Source: Asterias amurensis (Eukaryota > Echinodermata > Asteroidea > Forcipulatida > Asteriidae). From it: a stretch of 64,000 nucleotides of DNA. The stretch's first letter is position 1. Every line of letters starts with the position of its first letter. Both the position numbers and the translations under genes were made by a program. Where the stretch lies: the NCBI RefSeq assembly GCF_032118995.1, contig NC_092668.1, positions 14,053,501 to 14,117,500 on the forward strand, read 5' to 3'. The notes under the pieces were generated by a model, which did not search any database, was not told the origin of the DNA, and saw nothing but the letters and a program-made list of their open reading frames with translations. Below, piece after piece: positions 11,161-22,440 of the stretch.

Positions 11161-12789
11161 GACATGGAGGAGTGTGTATAGCACATGGACTCAATTAAAA
11201 ACTACAAGAAAAAGGGCAAAAATCTTGAAACTCCTTTAGTGTCGGAGAAAACTGAAAAACACTGCATAAAGTTTTGTGTGTCTGGTTTATTTTCTTCTCA
11301 GGTTTTTTTATGCAATATCAAAGTTGCTTGCCTGAAGAAAATTGTATTACTAAAATTGTTTCCCTGTGGCATCAAAGGAATTTTTGTTATCTGACCAATT
11401 TGTGAGTTTGAGCTTGCAGAGCATTAATCAGGGGCTTGCAATACTCAATAACAAGCTCAAAGTTTGTTTTGTTGTGAATTATTAGACTTCCAAGTTTTTC
11501 AATAATTCTTATTTAAAATAATGTCCTGAATGGCATAATTGTATTTCGGGTAAGAATGAAATAATCATAAAAATCTGACGCAGTCATAAGGGGGCAAATT
11601 TAACTTAATAACTATTTTTTAAATTATGAATATATATCCTTTTTATCGGCCCGCTTGGTTGGGATGCCGGCGATTCCGAAAGTAAGAGAAACCTCTTTTT
11701 GTTTTTTGAAATAGCATTTTAATGTTTTACTTAAAAGAAGTCTATTATCAGCATTTGAACAGGTTTAGGTCGACAAGACTTGTTCCTTCAAAAGTTGACA
11801 CAAAGTTAGAAAGCTTCTCTTTGACCTTTAACCCTTTGGTGTATAGGTCAATCAACTCGGTCTGAAAGCTACACAACATTTTGGAAGTCCATAAAACATG
11901 TCATAAGTTTGTAATAGTGTTTAGGCAAGCCAGTGTCCAATTTCATAAAGCCTGTAAGCACAACAACTTGCTTGCTAAGCACATATAAGTCTTGCTTTGC
12001 AGAAACAGGTTACCGGCCAAAGTTACCATCAGTGTGCATTGGGTGACTGGTGCCCCACTCAATATTTGCCTAGCAAAGAATTGACAGATTGGCAATTTTT
12101 GAAGGAACAAGTATTTTCTCGACCAACATTTGATGTTTACGTTGTTGTTTGGCGTTTTATAAACTGGATCTTCATAAACAGTACATGCACGGAGATTCCA
12201 TAGTGCAGTTTTATATTTAATAGTTTAAAAAAACCAATTTCTAGTAGTTTTGTTTAATACCTCCAATGCAAAGTGTTTTAAACGCTTCATTCTGTTTTGT
12301 TATTATTGTTAAACTCCCAAATGTGTTGGTTTCATTTTTTTGCACCGTGTGTAAACATAAACGGCATTGTGTTAAAATGTACGTATGTTTTGTTTTACTA
12401 TTTTTTGTTGTTCAATTTGTTCATGTACTGTGGACAAAACCCATTAATATCATGTATAAATAAATTTGTTCAGTTGGTACAAAAATGTAAATATAAAGCA
12501 GCGTTTGTTTCATGTGTTCATTTAGACTGGATGGTTCTTGACTTGGTTTTCATATCAAATGGGGGGGGGGGGACCCTGTGCTCGTTGAGACAGTTGCGAC
12601 ATAGAGGTACCAGTTGTCTTTGGTCGTGTGGTTGCTGGGCGCCATATTTGGTCCAAATTCAGCACAACCCAATGGGCAGAGTAGTCTGGCACCCAGTATT
12701 TTCCACCACGATGGAGACAAAGGCCTTCACAAATAGGGCTTTACGCCAAGTCAGGTTTCAAGACCTACAACATCTGGCATAGAATGGAG

Positions 12790-12900
12790 TTGTTGGCTAC
12801 AGCTACGGCTAGATTTTGGTGCCATCTTGTGTTGAAGTATAGTACATCCTTTCCTTAGCAACACCCTTAGCAACAGTCATAGCCGTAGCTGTAGTCACCA
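12790..12900. mobile_element. Inverted-repeat element with 'ctacagctacggc' arms
   Basis: The arms 'GGCTACAGCTACGGCTA' and the complementary 'ATAGCCGTAGCTGTAG' bound about 100 bp. The same arm occurs in the larger element at 40060-40200 and, degraded, at 9560-9680. Confidence 0.55.
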
Positions 12901-12963
12901 ATTCAAAGACCACTCTTGGGTACAAATTTCAACATACTGAGGATATTAAAATACAATTTTTCA

Positions 12964-12969
12964 TTTATT
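12964..12969 (-). terminator. Possible polyadenylation signal for the UPF0728 gene
   Basis: TTTATT on the plus strand is AATAAA on the minus strand, about 690 bp after the UPF0728 stop. Others could be used. Confidence 0.25.
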
Positions 12970-13139
12970 GAACATGCTGTACACTATTTTACAAAAGTTA
13001 TTTGGGGAAATAATATTTACAATATTTGATCTCAACTACTGGATGTGAACCATTGAACATGTACTTTCCTTATATACCACCATAGGCAAATCAACAGTAG
13101 GTGCAACTACTTGTGCTGTATACCTTGCCTGATATTGGG

Positions 13140-13420
13140 GCAGAGGGTGTCCCCCCCCCCCCCCCAAGTTCCCATACTTTAACAAACAATTTTTCTCTCG
13201 TACAGAAGACCCCCCCCCCCCCTCTAAAATCCTTGAACATTTTCTTGAGGTTCCAAACAAAAAAATTTTCTCTTGTGCAGAAGACCCCCCCCTCTCTTAA
13301 ATCCTTGAACGTTTTCTAGAGGTTCCAAACAAACAATTTATCTCTTGTACTGAAGACCCCCACCCCCCCCCCCTTCTCTAAAATCCTTGAATGTTTTCCT
13401 GAGGTTCCAAACACATAATG
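13140..13420. repeat. Minisatellite, about four units of 70-90 bp
   Basis: Units begin with a run of C and continue 'aaaatccttgaac', 'ttttctwgaggttccaaac' and 'tctcttgt(g/a)c(a/t)gaagac'. The C runs vary in length, so the sequence and assembly here may be unreliable. Confidence 0.65.
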
Positions 13421-13655
13421 AAGACAAAATAGGGGGGGTGGGAAGGTACACCATGCTAATGGTTCCAAAAACCAAAGATATACTTTGCATTTATAGAAGG
13501 GGCCTTTGAAGAAGTGATTATATAACTGCAGTTCCAACTCCTTCAAATTCAGGTAACAAAACCTTCAGGTAAGTTTTGAAGGATTGATGGTGGTAAAAAT
13601 CTAGACTTGACAGAAGAACGACCTGACTGAGATCACCGACGTCCGGCTGACGAAT

Positions 13656-15274
13656 CTAGAAAGCCTTCCTGACTGCCTCCAAGGCCTCATGACACAACTT
13701 GTCCAGCTTGCCATCACTCCCTGATGAAGAAAACAAAGGTATACATCAGACATGGCTTGCTCTTAACACTTTAAACTGCAGGGCCCACTTTCATGGCTCT
13801 GCTTACTGCCGAATTCTGAGCTTACAATCACGACTCCCCGCTTACATGCAAGCGCCGAATTTCTGCAGTAGCCTTGTAAGCGTAGAATGCCTAGTAACGT
13901 GGAGAACGCAAACGCAGAAGCCAAAATTCGCCGCTAACCCGTGAAATACGCTTGCCGTAAGCACAGTATTCCCTGCTTCCGTAAGTGCCAATTTTGTGCT
14001 TATGGTCAGAAGAGCCATGAAATTGGGCCCTGGTCTTAACGAACTTAACCCACAGCAATATTGCTGTGGTGCCCTGTGCTTTTGCTGAGGTGCCCTTTTT
14101 AAAGTTACAATACAAAAAAAACTCAAGCACATGGCCTGTCAGGTTTATCGTTGCAACTCAGAAACATAGGAATGTATTCAAGTAGTCTGAGTAATTATAT
14201 GCTTTTATTCTTCCCTATTTATATAATTAAACAAATTTGAAGCCCAACTCTGACCACAAAGACAGGTAAATGAATTTGTTTGAATACTTACCATAATCCA
14301 TTTGTGTGATGTCACATTGGTAGACTGTCTCTCCATTAACAATAAGTTCAACGGTGTTCCAGTCATCGATGGGGCTTAACTCCACTGTGTGTCCGTCCTC
14401 TGACAGCAGCGCTACAATTTTGTGGAATACAATTATTTTAATTTTATTTCTGGTAATGAAACCCAGGGCGCCTCAAATTAAGTGGACCTAATCAATGTAG
14501 CTATTCTAGCCTGAACGAGGTACTTGTAAACCAGAAACATTGTGGTTTATCCCTACTCCAAGAACTATGAGGATCGTCCTTCTATCGTTTGCACGTCATG
14601 CACGTTCACTGAGAAGATAGCGGAATGAACCTCATAGTTCTTGGAGTAGATTACCCACACCCTACCCAGGGCCTAGCGGTTCAGAATACGACTAAGAGCA
14701 ACAGACTCAAGCTCTGGTGTTTAATGATCCGCAGGGTGTGGCTTTGAGTCCCAGTTGTGACAATTGCAAGACAATGATGCTTCGTCCTTCACATGGGACA
14801 TAAAGCTGGTCTCGGTGTTGTGTAAGGCATTGTAAAAGAACCTAGTGCACTCATCAAAAAGAGAAGGATTTTGCCCCAGTGTTCATGGTTTGATTGGCAG
14901 CATATTGAACCAGTTCAAAGCACCTCGTCAACCAAACATGGTCAGTGGTGGTGTTGCTCAAAAAAAAACAAAAAAACAAAACACTGACTTAAAAAAATTA
15001 CAGTAATATGGTACCATATCATGTATTAATTTAATTTTAGCCCGAGAAATAACCAGGTTAATTAGTAAGAGTTATTATCATCTAATATATATTCAACTTT
15101 TTTTTTTATACAAATGAATGATCTAGAAATTAGTATTTAAGTTATTAACTAAATTAAAAATGAAATTATTTTGTATTCACCTTGCAAACCGTCTAGTCGT
15201 GATGTCCTGTGTTCAACTATTCCACACGCACGATACGGACCGTACCGTAACGTAACTGTCGCATTTTTAGGCAT
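13656..15274 (-). CDS. C10orf53-like: UPF0728 family protein (C10orf53-like), complete
   Basis: Three exons on the minus strand: 15274-15181 (start ATG at 15274), 14411-14292 and 13720-13656 (TAG). All donors and acceptors are canonical (GTGAAT, GTAAGT; TTGTAG, CATCAG) and every junction is phase 1, giving 92 residues. The product starts MPKNATVTLRYGPY, continues with DGHTVELSPIDDWN and ends GSDGKLDKLCHEALEAVRKA then F. It aligns over its full length with human C10orf53 (MPKNAVVILRYGPYSA... DGKLDPLCEKARIAVL). The family has no established biochemical function and no signal peptide or membrane segment is visible. It is divergently arranged with NFU1. Confidence 0.93.
13775..14035. mobile_element. 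MITE family M1 inside UPF0728 intron 2
   Basis: The arms 'GGGCCCACTTTCATGGCTC' and 'GAGCCATGAAATTGGGCCC' are about 240 bp apart. The internal sequence repeats 'gcttacngc' motifs like the copy at 10105-10395. Confidence 0.7.
14545..14650. mobile_element. Short inverted-repeat element
   Basis: The arms 'CTACTCCAAGAACTATGAGG' and its complement flank about 65 bp in UPF0728 intron 1. It is probably a MITE of a different family. Confidence 0.6.
14665..14965 (+). mobile_element. SINE family A, degraded copy
   Basis: It shares with 3603-3985 the head ('GGGCCTAGCGGTT', 'GCAGGGTGTGG'), the box-B-like 'GCTTTGAGTCC' and the body ('ATGGGACATAAAGCTGG', 'AAGAACCTAGTGCACT'). It lies in UPF0728 intron 1. 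Confidence 0.6.
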
Positions 15275-15490
15275 TCTGAATCTTACTGTCTAATGTCAGC
15301 CTTTCTAATGCGAATAAAATGTCTGATTTTAGACAAAAACAGCAGGAATTCTTGTGATATTATCTTACTTTTTCTCTTATTTACTGTTGTCTGGAAACGG
15401 ATTTGTTTGTTGTGAAATGTTTACTCTTACAATTCGTGTAGTTTTCCAACAAGAGAGGGCGCTACACGACTTGTTGTTTTTCACATCAAA
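15275..15490. promoter_or_regulatory. Bidirectional promoter between UPF0728 and NFU1
   Basis: Only 216 bp separate the two start codons, so both transcripts must start within or near this stretch. It has no TATA box at a clear position. The NFU1 start codon is embedded in 'AAAATGGCTGCG', which fits the YY1 consensus AANATGGCNGC, and a 'AGAGAGGGCGCTA' resembling part of a CTCF site lies about 35 bp before it. Motif calls are by eye. Confidence 0.6.
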
Positions 15491-18400
15491 ATGGCTGCGT
15501 GCAGGGGAATGTTGTCGCAGTCTTTGCGAAAGATTTCTGTCGTTAATTCAAGTAGACTGTAAGTATAAAATAAGTATATTTCAGGTTTTTATATCAATTA
15601 ATATTTGCCTAGTCCTGTGTCAAATGTATTTCGTAAGTTTTGGATCGAGGCAAATCTTTTACCTCTCTGCGCGTGATGTAAACAGTCCCTAGATTTATAG
15701 ATAAAATTGTTGTGGTTTGACTTGCCAGGCAATGTTAGTATGTCATTCATTGTGCACTTTGAAGGTCTTTACTTTACATTTAAAAATAACTATTACAATT
15801 GTCACTCATGATGATGTTAACTATCGTCTCCCGTACATCTCTCATGACAATAATGATACTGGTTCAATGAATTTTGGAATCACAAATCTCTTTTTTTTAA
15901 TTTTTTATCTCGCCAAAATTGGGCTCTATGTGTCCTTTGAACTCTCATTGTCCCTGGGGGCGACAGAAAAACCACTCAACAATTGCAAAAATTGTTTAAA
16001 ATGATATATTCTTAATCTTACCATAATTAAGTCCCCAACTACTCCATTTTACCACTACACTACAAATGCCGATTGTCCCCGACGTGCGCATATTTTTTTC
16101 CCAGGACAAACAAGGAGAATTATCTGCACAGGTTCGTCCAGGAAAGAAAAAAATATCCGATCCGTGCTTTGTGTACAAAACATATGGACGCACGTCTGGG
16201 AACCACAAATAGTGTGTTCCCAGACGCGTGTCCAAATTAGAGCCTAAGTTTGGCGACATAAAAAAAAAGAAAAAAGAAGAGATTTGCAATTCCAAAATTC
16301 ATTGAATCAGTATCGTGATTGTCGTGAGAGATGTACTACTATGAGGTTACGGGAGACGATAGCTGAACGAAACCGAAATAGTTCTAGCTCGGAGTAATGT
16401 GAACCCCACTTTGTTTTTCAGTGCCAGTGGACTACAGTCTAGGGATACACCAGCATCATCACGAGGAGTTCATTTCTTACAGACCAGCAACCCATCAATC
16501 AGAACGCAGCGTCCCGAGCTTCTTGGAAGATGTCTCCCAGTAATCACAGCACAACAAGGTAAGATGGGGGACTGGGAGAGTCTTAGTTGCGATAACTAAA
16601 CCCTCCTCCCGGCCTTGCTGTCGGGAGGAGGGTTACGTTATCGCAACTGGGGAAGTCTGCTTCAATATCAAAGTTCTAATTAACCAACATCTAGATTGAT
16701 CAACTGAATGACCTGGACGACCGAATGACACGACATGCCCAACGTGAACTCCAACGCATGTTAATGAGACCAATTTAATTTTTGCTGAAATTTACCCTTG
16801 CGTAGGTTATTATTACTAACTGTTGTATGATTGTTGTTATCGTTGTTTACAGTGAGAGGTATGTTTATTCAAACACAAGACACGCCCAACCCCAACAGTC
16901 TCAAGTTTATACCTGGTGTCCCCGTCTTAGATCAGGCTGGTACCGTTGACTTCCCCAGTGTCAGGACGGCGCACAACTCTCCCCTTGCAAGGTAGGGAAC
17001 TCTGGTTTCCCCTTTCCTTTTAAAGGGAAATGTTTGGTAGTCACTCTTAAAATTAATGGCAATAATAACCTACTTGGTTAGCAAGAACAGCAGCTTTCGA
17101 TAATATAAAGCATTTCGAGAATCTTCTCACTTCCAAGTAATGTGCTTGTGGAAAATAATATTTGTTTTTGTCCACCAAAATTTGAATCTGAGAAACGTCA
17201 TTGTCAGTAACATTTCTCAAATTGTGTATTCATATTAGGGATTATTTTTCCTGTGCAGACATAACAGGGGGTAACCCTGTTTCATTCATCCCCAGGAGTA
17301 GGCGGCAACTTGCCTCTAGTGACAGTTGATTTGGGTAGAAAGCCCAAATCGGTTAAGTGTAGCCTTAACCTTGAAGTGGACGTCCGGCCTTGTCATGTTA
17401 GGCAATCTCTCGTTAAAAAAAGTTAACTAAACAAAAATAATTCAATTGAAAATCACAAGACCACCAGGCTTGTCCGGTCTTCACCTTGCTGGCCCAGGGC
17501 TAAAATCAGCGGTCCAGTGTAGAATTTAAACCCTACTTTCTATGGGCATTTTTTCATGCTTTTGTTTTTTACCCTTAAGGTTATTGTTTCGCATCGATGG
17601 AGTCAAAGGTGTTTTCTTTGGCACGGATTTCATCACAATCACAAAAGTGGACGACGACACGATAGAGTGGCCAATCATGAAACCTGAGATCTACGCAACC
17701 ATTATGGACTTCTTCACTAGTGGGCTACCGGTGATAACAGATGAACAGCCTTCTGCAGATACAGGTATTGTAGAGACTGAGGTTGTACGGTCAAACAAGG
17801 CTAGTGCAGAATTTCATAGAGCTGCTAAGCAGAATGTATTGCTAAGCTATTGTCTGCCAGGCAAAAATGAGTAGGATAACAGTCACAAATGTAACATGTA
17901 GTTTTGGCTGGTAACCTCATTCTGGCAAGCATAATTTTGTTGTGCTTAGCTACTTTTTGTGCTTGAGCAGCTTTAAGAAGTTGGGCAAAGGAATTACACA
18001 GAAGCCACGTTGCCCTGGTTTTGGCATTGGTGCTCCTTCAAAAAGAGGACAAGGCCTTTTTCATTTTGCTAAGGTTTTTGTTCACATTCTCATCTGGCTT
18101 ATTTTGATTGCAGTAAACCAAATAAGCAAGAGGGATTCAAATGTAATTTGTACATAAAATCACCTCACAGAGTTGGACTTGGACCTGCAACCTCTGGATT
18201 AATGTACTGGCTCTCTACCAACTCAGCTATCTAGCCCTGATGTTGGCAGTCTCCCTATTTTGTCAATATTATTTGTTTGAGGTGCCAGTCAGAAGCCATT
18301 AAACCTGTAACTGCCATATATATATCCATGGATCACACCCAAATTTATGATACAACCTGGGATCACCTAAAGGGGATGTGACTTTTTTTAATTTCAGACA

Positions 18401-19690
18401 TCAAGTAATAATCCAGACGGGAAACAGACTGGCTAAGATATCCTGTAATATTGTTTATGACTTTTGTTTCTTATTGGTTTTTGCAGAGATTCACGACGAC
18501 GATGATGAAACTGTTGCCATGATCAAAGAGCTCTTGGATACGAGGATCAGACCAACGGTACAAGAGGATGGGGGAGACATCGTGTACATAGTGAGAAATT
18601 ATTCATCTTCATTGACACTCTCTGATTCAAATTCATGCATTTTCCCATAACCCACCCAAAACAAGGGTTTCTTTTAAAGAAATTTAAATACTCCTTTTGA
18701 CTGTTGAATGCTGAATCCACATAGCAATCATTTTGCATTGGTATAAGCCTCTATGTAGTTGTTATTGGTGCTAAAATTTAACCTACTTTGGTTTTTGTTT
18801 GTAGGGATTCGAGGATGGCATCGTGAAGCTTAAGATGCAAGGGGCTTGTACGAGCTGTCCCAGCTCAGCCCTGACGCTGAAGAGCGGAGTACAGAACATG
18901 CTTCAGTTCTACGTCCCGGAGGTCATTGGAGTTGAACAGGTAATTACTGGAGCAGGACAGGGGGACTTTTTAGAGAAAAGGGTTATATCTCCTTTACAAA
19001 TGCTGGTGTAGTGTCTATGATTATGAGTAACAAAAACTAAGCAAGTGTGATTTAGTTACTAGACGACAATACTTATACGAGTCATTGTGATTTCAGCTGT
19101 TAGCTTGGAGGGATTCGAACCCTCAACCTTGTGATTGCAAGTCCTACAGTCTAATTGAAGGGGTAACAAATCCTAAGCTGAAGTTTTTTATTAAGATGAA
19201 GCATTTTTTTTTAATTGTCTTGGTCGAGGACCCAAGTGCTCAAATTCCCTGGCCAGGATTGGAACCAACACCCGACAACACCAAAATGTTGAGTCCGTTG
19301 CACAAGTCACTTTGACATACTTTCATCTTCTCACAACCGGGTTTTCTCCTTTGTTGCGCCCCCAATATGGAACAACCTCCCAGTACGCATCAGAAATTGT
19401 AACTCTTTGACATTGTGCAAAAAATCCCTCAAAACGTATTTGTATCTGATGTAATATATTGTAGGTTTTTTTTCCTTTAGGTTTGCTCTTTTCAGCACAT
19501 TGATCTATGTATTTAAACCCCCTTAAACACCGAAACCAACAAATAAGTGCAGACATTGTGTAAGTTTTTTAGGGGAATTCTTTACAGAAATATTTTTGGT
19601 TTGATTCCTTCGTAGATCGAGGACGAGGTGGATCATGTCATCAGCGAGGAATTCAACAAACTGGAAGAATCGCTCGGAGAGAAGCCCTAG
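15491..19690 (+). CDS. NFU1: NFU1 iron-sulfur cluster scaffold, mitochondrial, complete
   Basis: Seven exons: 15491-15558, 16422-16558, 16853-16991, 17580-17764, 18487-18590, 18805-18939 and 19616-19690, together 843 nt or 280 residues. All introns are GT/AG and all junctions stay in phase. Residues 1 to about 70 are a basic, Ser-rich mitochondrial targeting region ([14 protein letters not shown]...). Next is the Nfu N domain ([33 protein letters not shown]). After an acidic linker comes the NifU C-terminal domain with [16 protein letters not shown] and the cluster-binding CxxC in GACTSCPSS. Identity with human NFU1 (254 residues) is high throughout. NFU1 passes [4Fe-4S] clusters to lipoyl synthase and complexes I and II in the matrix. 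The start was chosen because it gives the targeting peptide and a YY1-type context; Met7 is an alternative. Confidence 0.96.
15824..16365. mobile_element. Inverted-repeat element in NFU1 intron 1
   Basis: The left arm (about 15824-15895) with 'CTATCGTCTCCCGTACATC' and 'CAATGAATTTTGGAATC' is complementary to the right arm (about 16283-16365) with 'GATTTGCAATTCCAAAATT' and 'GGGAGACGATAG'. Arms are about 75 bp and the whole element about 540 bp. No open frame of note lies inside, so it is a non-autonomous DNA element. Confidence 0.7.
16583..16646. repeat. Compact perfect-type hairpin in NFU1 intron 2
   Basis: 'AGTTGCGATAAC' then 'AACCCTCCTCCCG' pairs with 'CGGGAGGAGGGTT' then 'GTTATCGCAACT' around a loop of about 8 bases. 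It lies about 25 bp after the exon 2 donor. Confidence 0.65.
17270..17420. repeat. Dispersed repeat fragment (SINE-like tail)
   Basis: 'TTGCCTCTAGTGACAGTTGA', 'GGTTAAGTGTAGCC' and 'TCTGGCCTTGT'-like stretches recur in the same order at 53925-54020. It is a shared short interspersed repeat lying in NFU1 intron 3. Confidence 0.5.
17800..17985. mobile_element. MITE family M1 in NFU1 intron 4
   Basis: It starts with 'GAATTTCATAGAGCTGCTAAG' and ends with a degraded complementary arm near 17975. It begins about 40 bp after the exon 4 donor. Confidence 0.5.
18105..18350 (-). mobile_element. tRNA-derived SINE (family B), minus orientation
   Basis: Reading on the minus strand it has 'TTGGGTGTGATCC', 'GGCACC' and a tRNA-like part 'GATAGCTGAGTTGGTAGAG' with a box-B-like end. 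Plus-strand copies lie at 46865-47085 and 57465-57640. It is in NFU1 intron 4. Confidence 0.6.
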
Positions 19691-20144
19691 TGAGAAAGAA
19701 ACGCTAAAACCGGAATGAAAACATTATATAATGGCTGACTACGAGGGCTGTTGTGCTATAACATAGGATTGAAAGGAATGAAAACATTGTTTAAGTTTTG
19801 CATAGAAGCTGACTGATTCTAGTTCATTATAGAACCATTTTTCTGTGGAATATTTTCCCTTGGAAATGATGTCATGTTCGAGAAAACTGTGTCTGAAATC
19901 AAAACAACTGATTTCACCCATTTCAACCCATTAAGCATGACACTTAACCAAAACAGCTGATTTGTGATTTCGCTCGTTTCAACCCATTATTAAGCAAGAC
20001 ACTTAACCATTGCTTCGTCCTTTGGATGGGACGTAAAGCCGTTGGTCCGTTGTGTTTTTACTTTGGTTTGTAAAGTGTTGACAATTGTTGACTTGATGTC
20101 CTTCCAGTAAACAAACTGTTTAGTTTATCAGCTTCTCAATTTGA

Positions 20145-20485
20145 TACATTTAAGGCACTGGACACTAATGGTAAAAACTCAAAATAATTTTTAGCATAAA
20201 AACTTGAGAACTGTTGATAGTATACAACATTGTGAGAAACAGCTTCCTCTGAAGTTACATAGTTTTTTAGAAAGATGTAATTTCTCACTCTTTTATCATG
20301 CATCTGGAAGCACACAAAGTAGATCAACAAGGATGTTTTTTTATATTTTATTTTATTGCAAATTCGATGATCAATTGAGCCCAAAATTTTCAGATTTGTT
20401 ATTTTAAGCCTATGTTGGGATAGACAAAGTAAGAATACTGGTCTTTGACAATTACCAAATATTGAGTCCAGTGCCTTTAAGCCAA
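20145..20485. mobile_element. Inverted-repeat element (MITE family M2)
   Basis: The ends are 'TTTAAGGCACTGGACACTA' and the complementary 'AGTCCAGTGCCTTTAA'. Inside are 'ACTGTTGATAGTATACAACA' and 'GTGAGAAACAGC'. A second, more degraded copy is at 29865-30185 and a remnant lies near 23800-24050. The flanking 'TTTAA/TTAA' may be part of the target duplication. Confidence 0.7.
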
Positions 20486-20880
20486 CATTAATGCAAAATA
20501 TAGCATTGCGCAAATATATGGCTGTCTTGTTTGCTTTGACAAGACTAAACTTGTTTATAGTGTGTACATAAAAAAAAATGTGTAATTATTATAGGGAGTG
20601 TTTTTTTGGTAATTGCTCAACCAAAAAATGACCATAAGAACTTGAAAGTGAATGTAAAGATGCCTGGAAAATGCTTTCGTTCTGACCCCTATAGTTCTAA
20701 GACAGAATTTATAACAAAGTAATTGCTGGAGATATCGATTCCTGAAAATTCATCCAGAAAAGTGCCATGTCAAATTTGAGTTATTAGTGAACAAAAGTTG
20801 CAGTTTTATAATTAACTAGATTTGTCCACTATTACCTGGGCTAATTTAATTATGTGCTGTATGACGCTGTTCTAATATGA

Positions 20881-20886
20881 AATAAA
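20881..20886 (+). terminator. Polyadenylation signal AATAAA, NFU1 candidate
   Basis: AATAAA lies about 1.2 kb after the NFU1 stop. The 3' UTR in between contains an inverted-repeat element (20145-20485), so an earlier site is equally possible. Confidence 0.35.
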
Positions 20887-21559
20887 TGTTCAATAATTGA
20901 TAACAAACTTTGTGTATTTTATAGATTTTTGGTGCACATATCAAAATTTACAAAAAAAATGCAACAGGTGTATTTAAGTACATAAGACTATACTAATAGG
21001 CAAAAACTGAAGGGAAAAAAATACTTTTATTTTGCCCTTGAATTCCTTTTACACCTGTTCAGGTAAAATTTGATAAGTACACAAGACTATAATTATTTCA
21101 GGCAAAAACTGAAAAGAAAGAAAAAAGGCTATAGCGTAACTTTTTTAATAAGCAGCAGTTTTATGAAAGTGGGCCTAGTTAACCAGCCAAAACTCCATAT
21201 AGTTTACACTGTTGCCACTCACGTTTTGCTCACTAAATTATTTGCGAAGCACATTAATTTTTTTGTTTTCGTGCTTAACAGCTTTTATAAAAATGAAAAT
21301 AAATGGGACAAGCTAGCTATTGCTGTGAATCAAAGAAGTTAATAGCAGACAACTAGCTTTCTGTTGGTGTTTATTATGAAATAACATAACAACTATGATC
21401 AAACATAATTTTTTTTTTTAAACAACAGTGCTTTTTTAAAGGATTTTCAATAATCTCAGGCATGAGGGTCGCGCTATTAATTAAGCAATAAGATCGAAGT
21501 CCACTAATTTTCAATTTTTTTTTTTAATTAAAAATAAATAAAATTTCATTAAAAACTAG

Positions 21560-22045
21560 ACAAAATTTGGCCTAAAATGTAGCCTTTTGAAACTAGTTAA
21601 AATCTATAGTCTTATGAAACAAGTCAAAATTTTGCCTAAAATCTACAAGGCTATAATAGCCTTGTGAAACTAGTCAAAATCTAGCCTTATGAAACTAGTC
21701 AAAACGTTGGCCTAAAACCTACAAGGCTATATATAGCCTTATGAAACTAGTCAAAATCTAGCCTAAAATCTACAAGGCTGAACTTGTCACATTTTGCTGG
21801 AAAAAGTCTACAAGCCTTATGAACTTTTCGCTCAACAAAAAATCACAAGGATGTAGCCTTGTGAATGGCCCCCCCCCCCTGAAAAAAATCACACTGCTAT
21901 AGCCTTGTGAACTTTTCGCTCGAAAAAAATCACACGGCTATAGCCTTGTGATTTTTTCGCTCGACAAAAATTAAGGCTTTTGAACTTTTCGCTCGAAAAA
22001 AATTGCCTTGTGAACTTTTCGTTAGAAAAAAATCATGAGGCTATA
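21560..22045. repeat. Degenerate tandem array with 'tagccttgtgaa' core
   Basis: Units of about 25-45 bp repeat two related cores: 'GAAACTAGTCAAAATCTAGCC' in the first half and 'TTGTGAACTTTTCGCTCG' plus 'AAAAAATCACACGGCTATAG' in the second half. No coding signal. Confidence 0.65.
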
Positions 22046-22299
22046 TTTGATAAAAATGCTGGACTTTACCCCTGATATTTTTCAAGCTTCGCCCCAATTC
22101 TTTCCAGTAAAAAACAAAATAACAACTTCTTAAATTATTGCTTGAAATATTATTATTGGCTTCTATTCAATAAAAAAAGGCTTCAAAAAAGCCTACTGCA
22201 TCATGAAGAGCACAACATCGCACCTTAACAAAAAAAATAGGCAATTGATAAAAGTGCTGGCCTCACCCCTATGATTCTTTCAAATTTCGGCCAATAAAA

Positions 22300-22440
22300 G
22301 GATACCGTTCGTACTACGGTCACGCGCATGCACATCGAGCAAGGCATGCTGGGAAAAGATGGCGATATCAATCACCCCTGGGAACGAGGTTGATGCACCC
22401 CTTAACTCCTCGCGGCCATTTTGTTTCTGAGCGCGGGCAT
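22300..22440. promoter_or_regulatory. Promoter-like segment with ZNF143-type and YY1-type motifs
   Basis: On the minus strand 22336-22357 contains 'TTTTCCCAGCATGCCTTGC', which fits the ZNF143/THAP11 (SBS) consensus with the core TTCCCAGCATGCCTTGC. YY1-like sites are 'AAGATGGCGATAT' at 22356 and 'CGGCCATTTTGT' at 22412. The segment is richer in GC and CpG than its surroundings, with 'GAGCGCGGGCATCG' at its right end. All are motif matches by eye. Confidence 0.5.

Larger units (their letters stand above)
8225..12960. other. Intergenic stretch with small repeats
   Basis: No exon can be supported. It holds inverted-repeat elements (10105-10395, 10455-10555, 10700-10790), part of another near 9560-9680, a cluster of short palindromes at 11050-11160 and simple runs. 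Extended 3' UTRs of TCF (plus) and UPF0728 (minus) may occupy its edges. Confidence 0.6.

Noticed and set aside
12558-12571. Poly-G, poly-C and similar runs (also near 150, 5758, 13150, 23642, 43242) as functional elements
   Set aside because: These are homopolymer runs prone to length error and carry no further signal.
21560-22045. A CRISPR-like or regularly spaced array
   Set aside because: The repeats are degenerate, the spacing is irregular, the spacers are not unique and the genome is eukaryotic.
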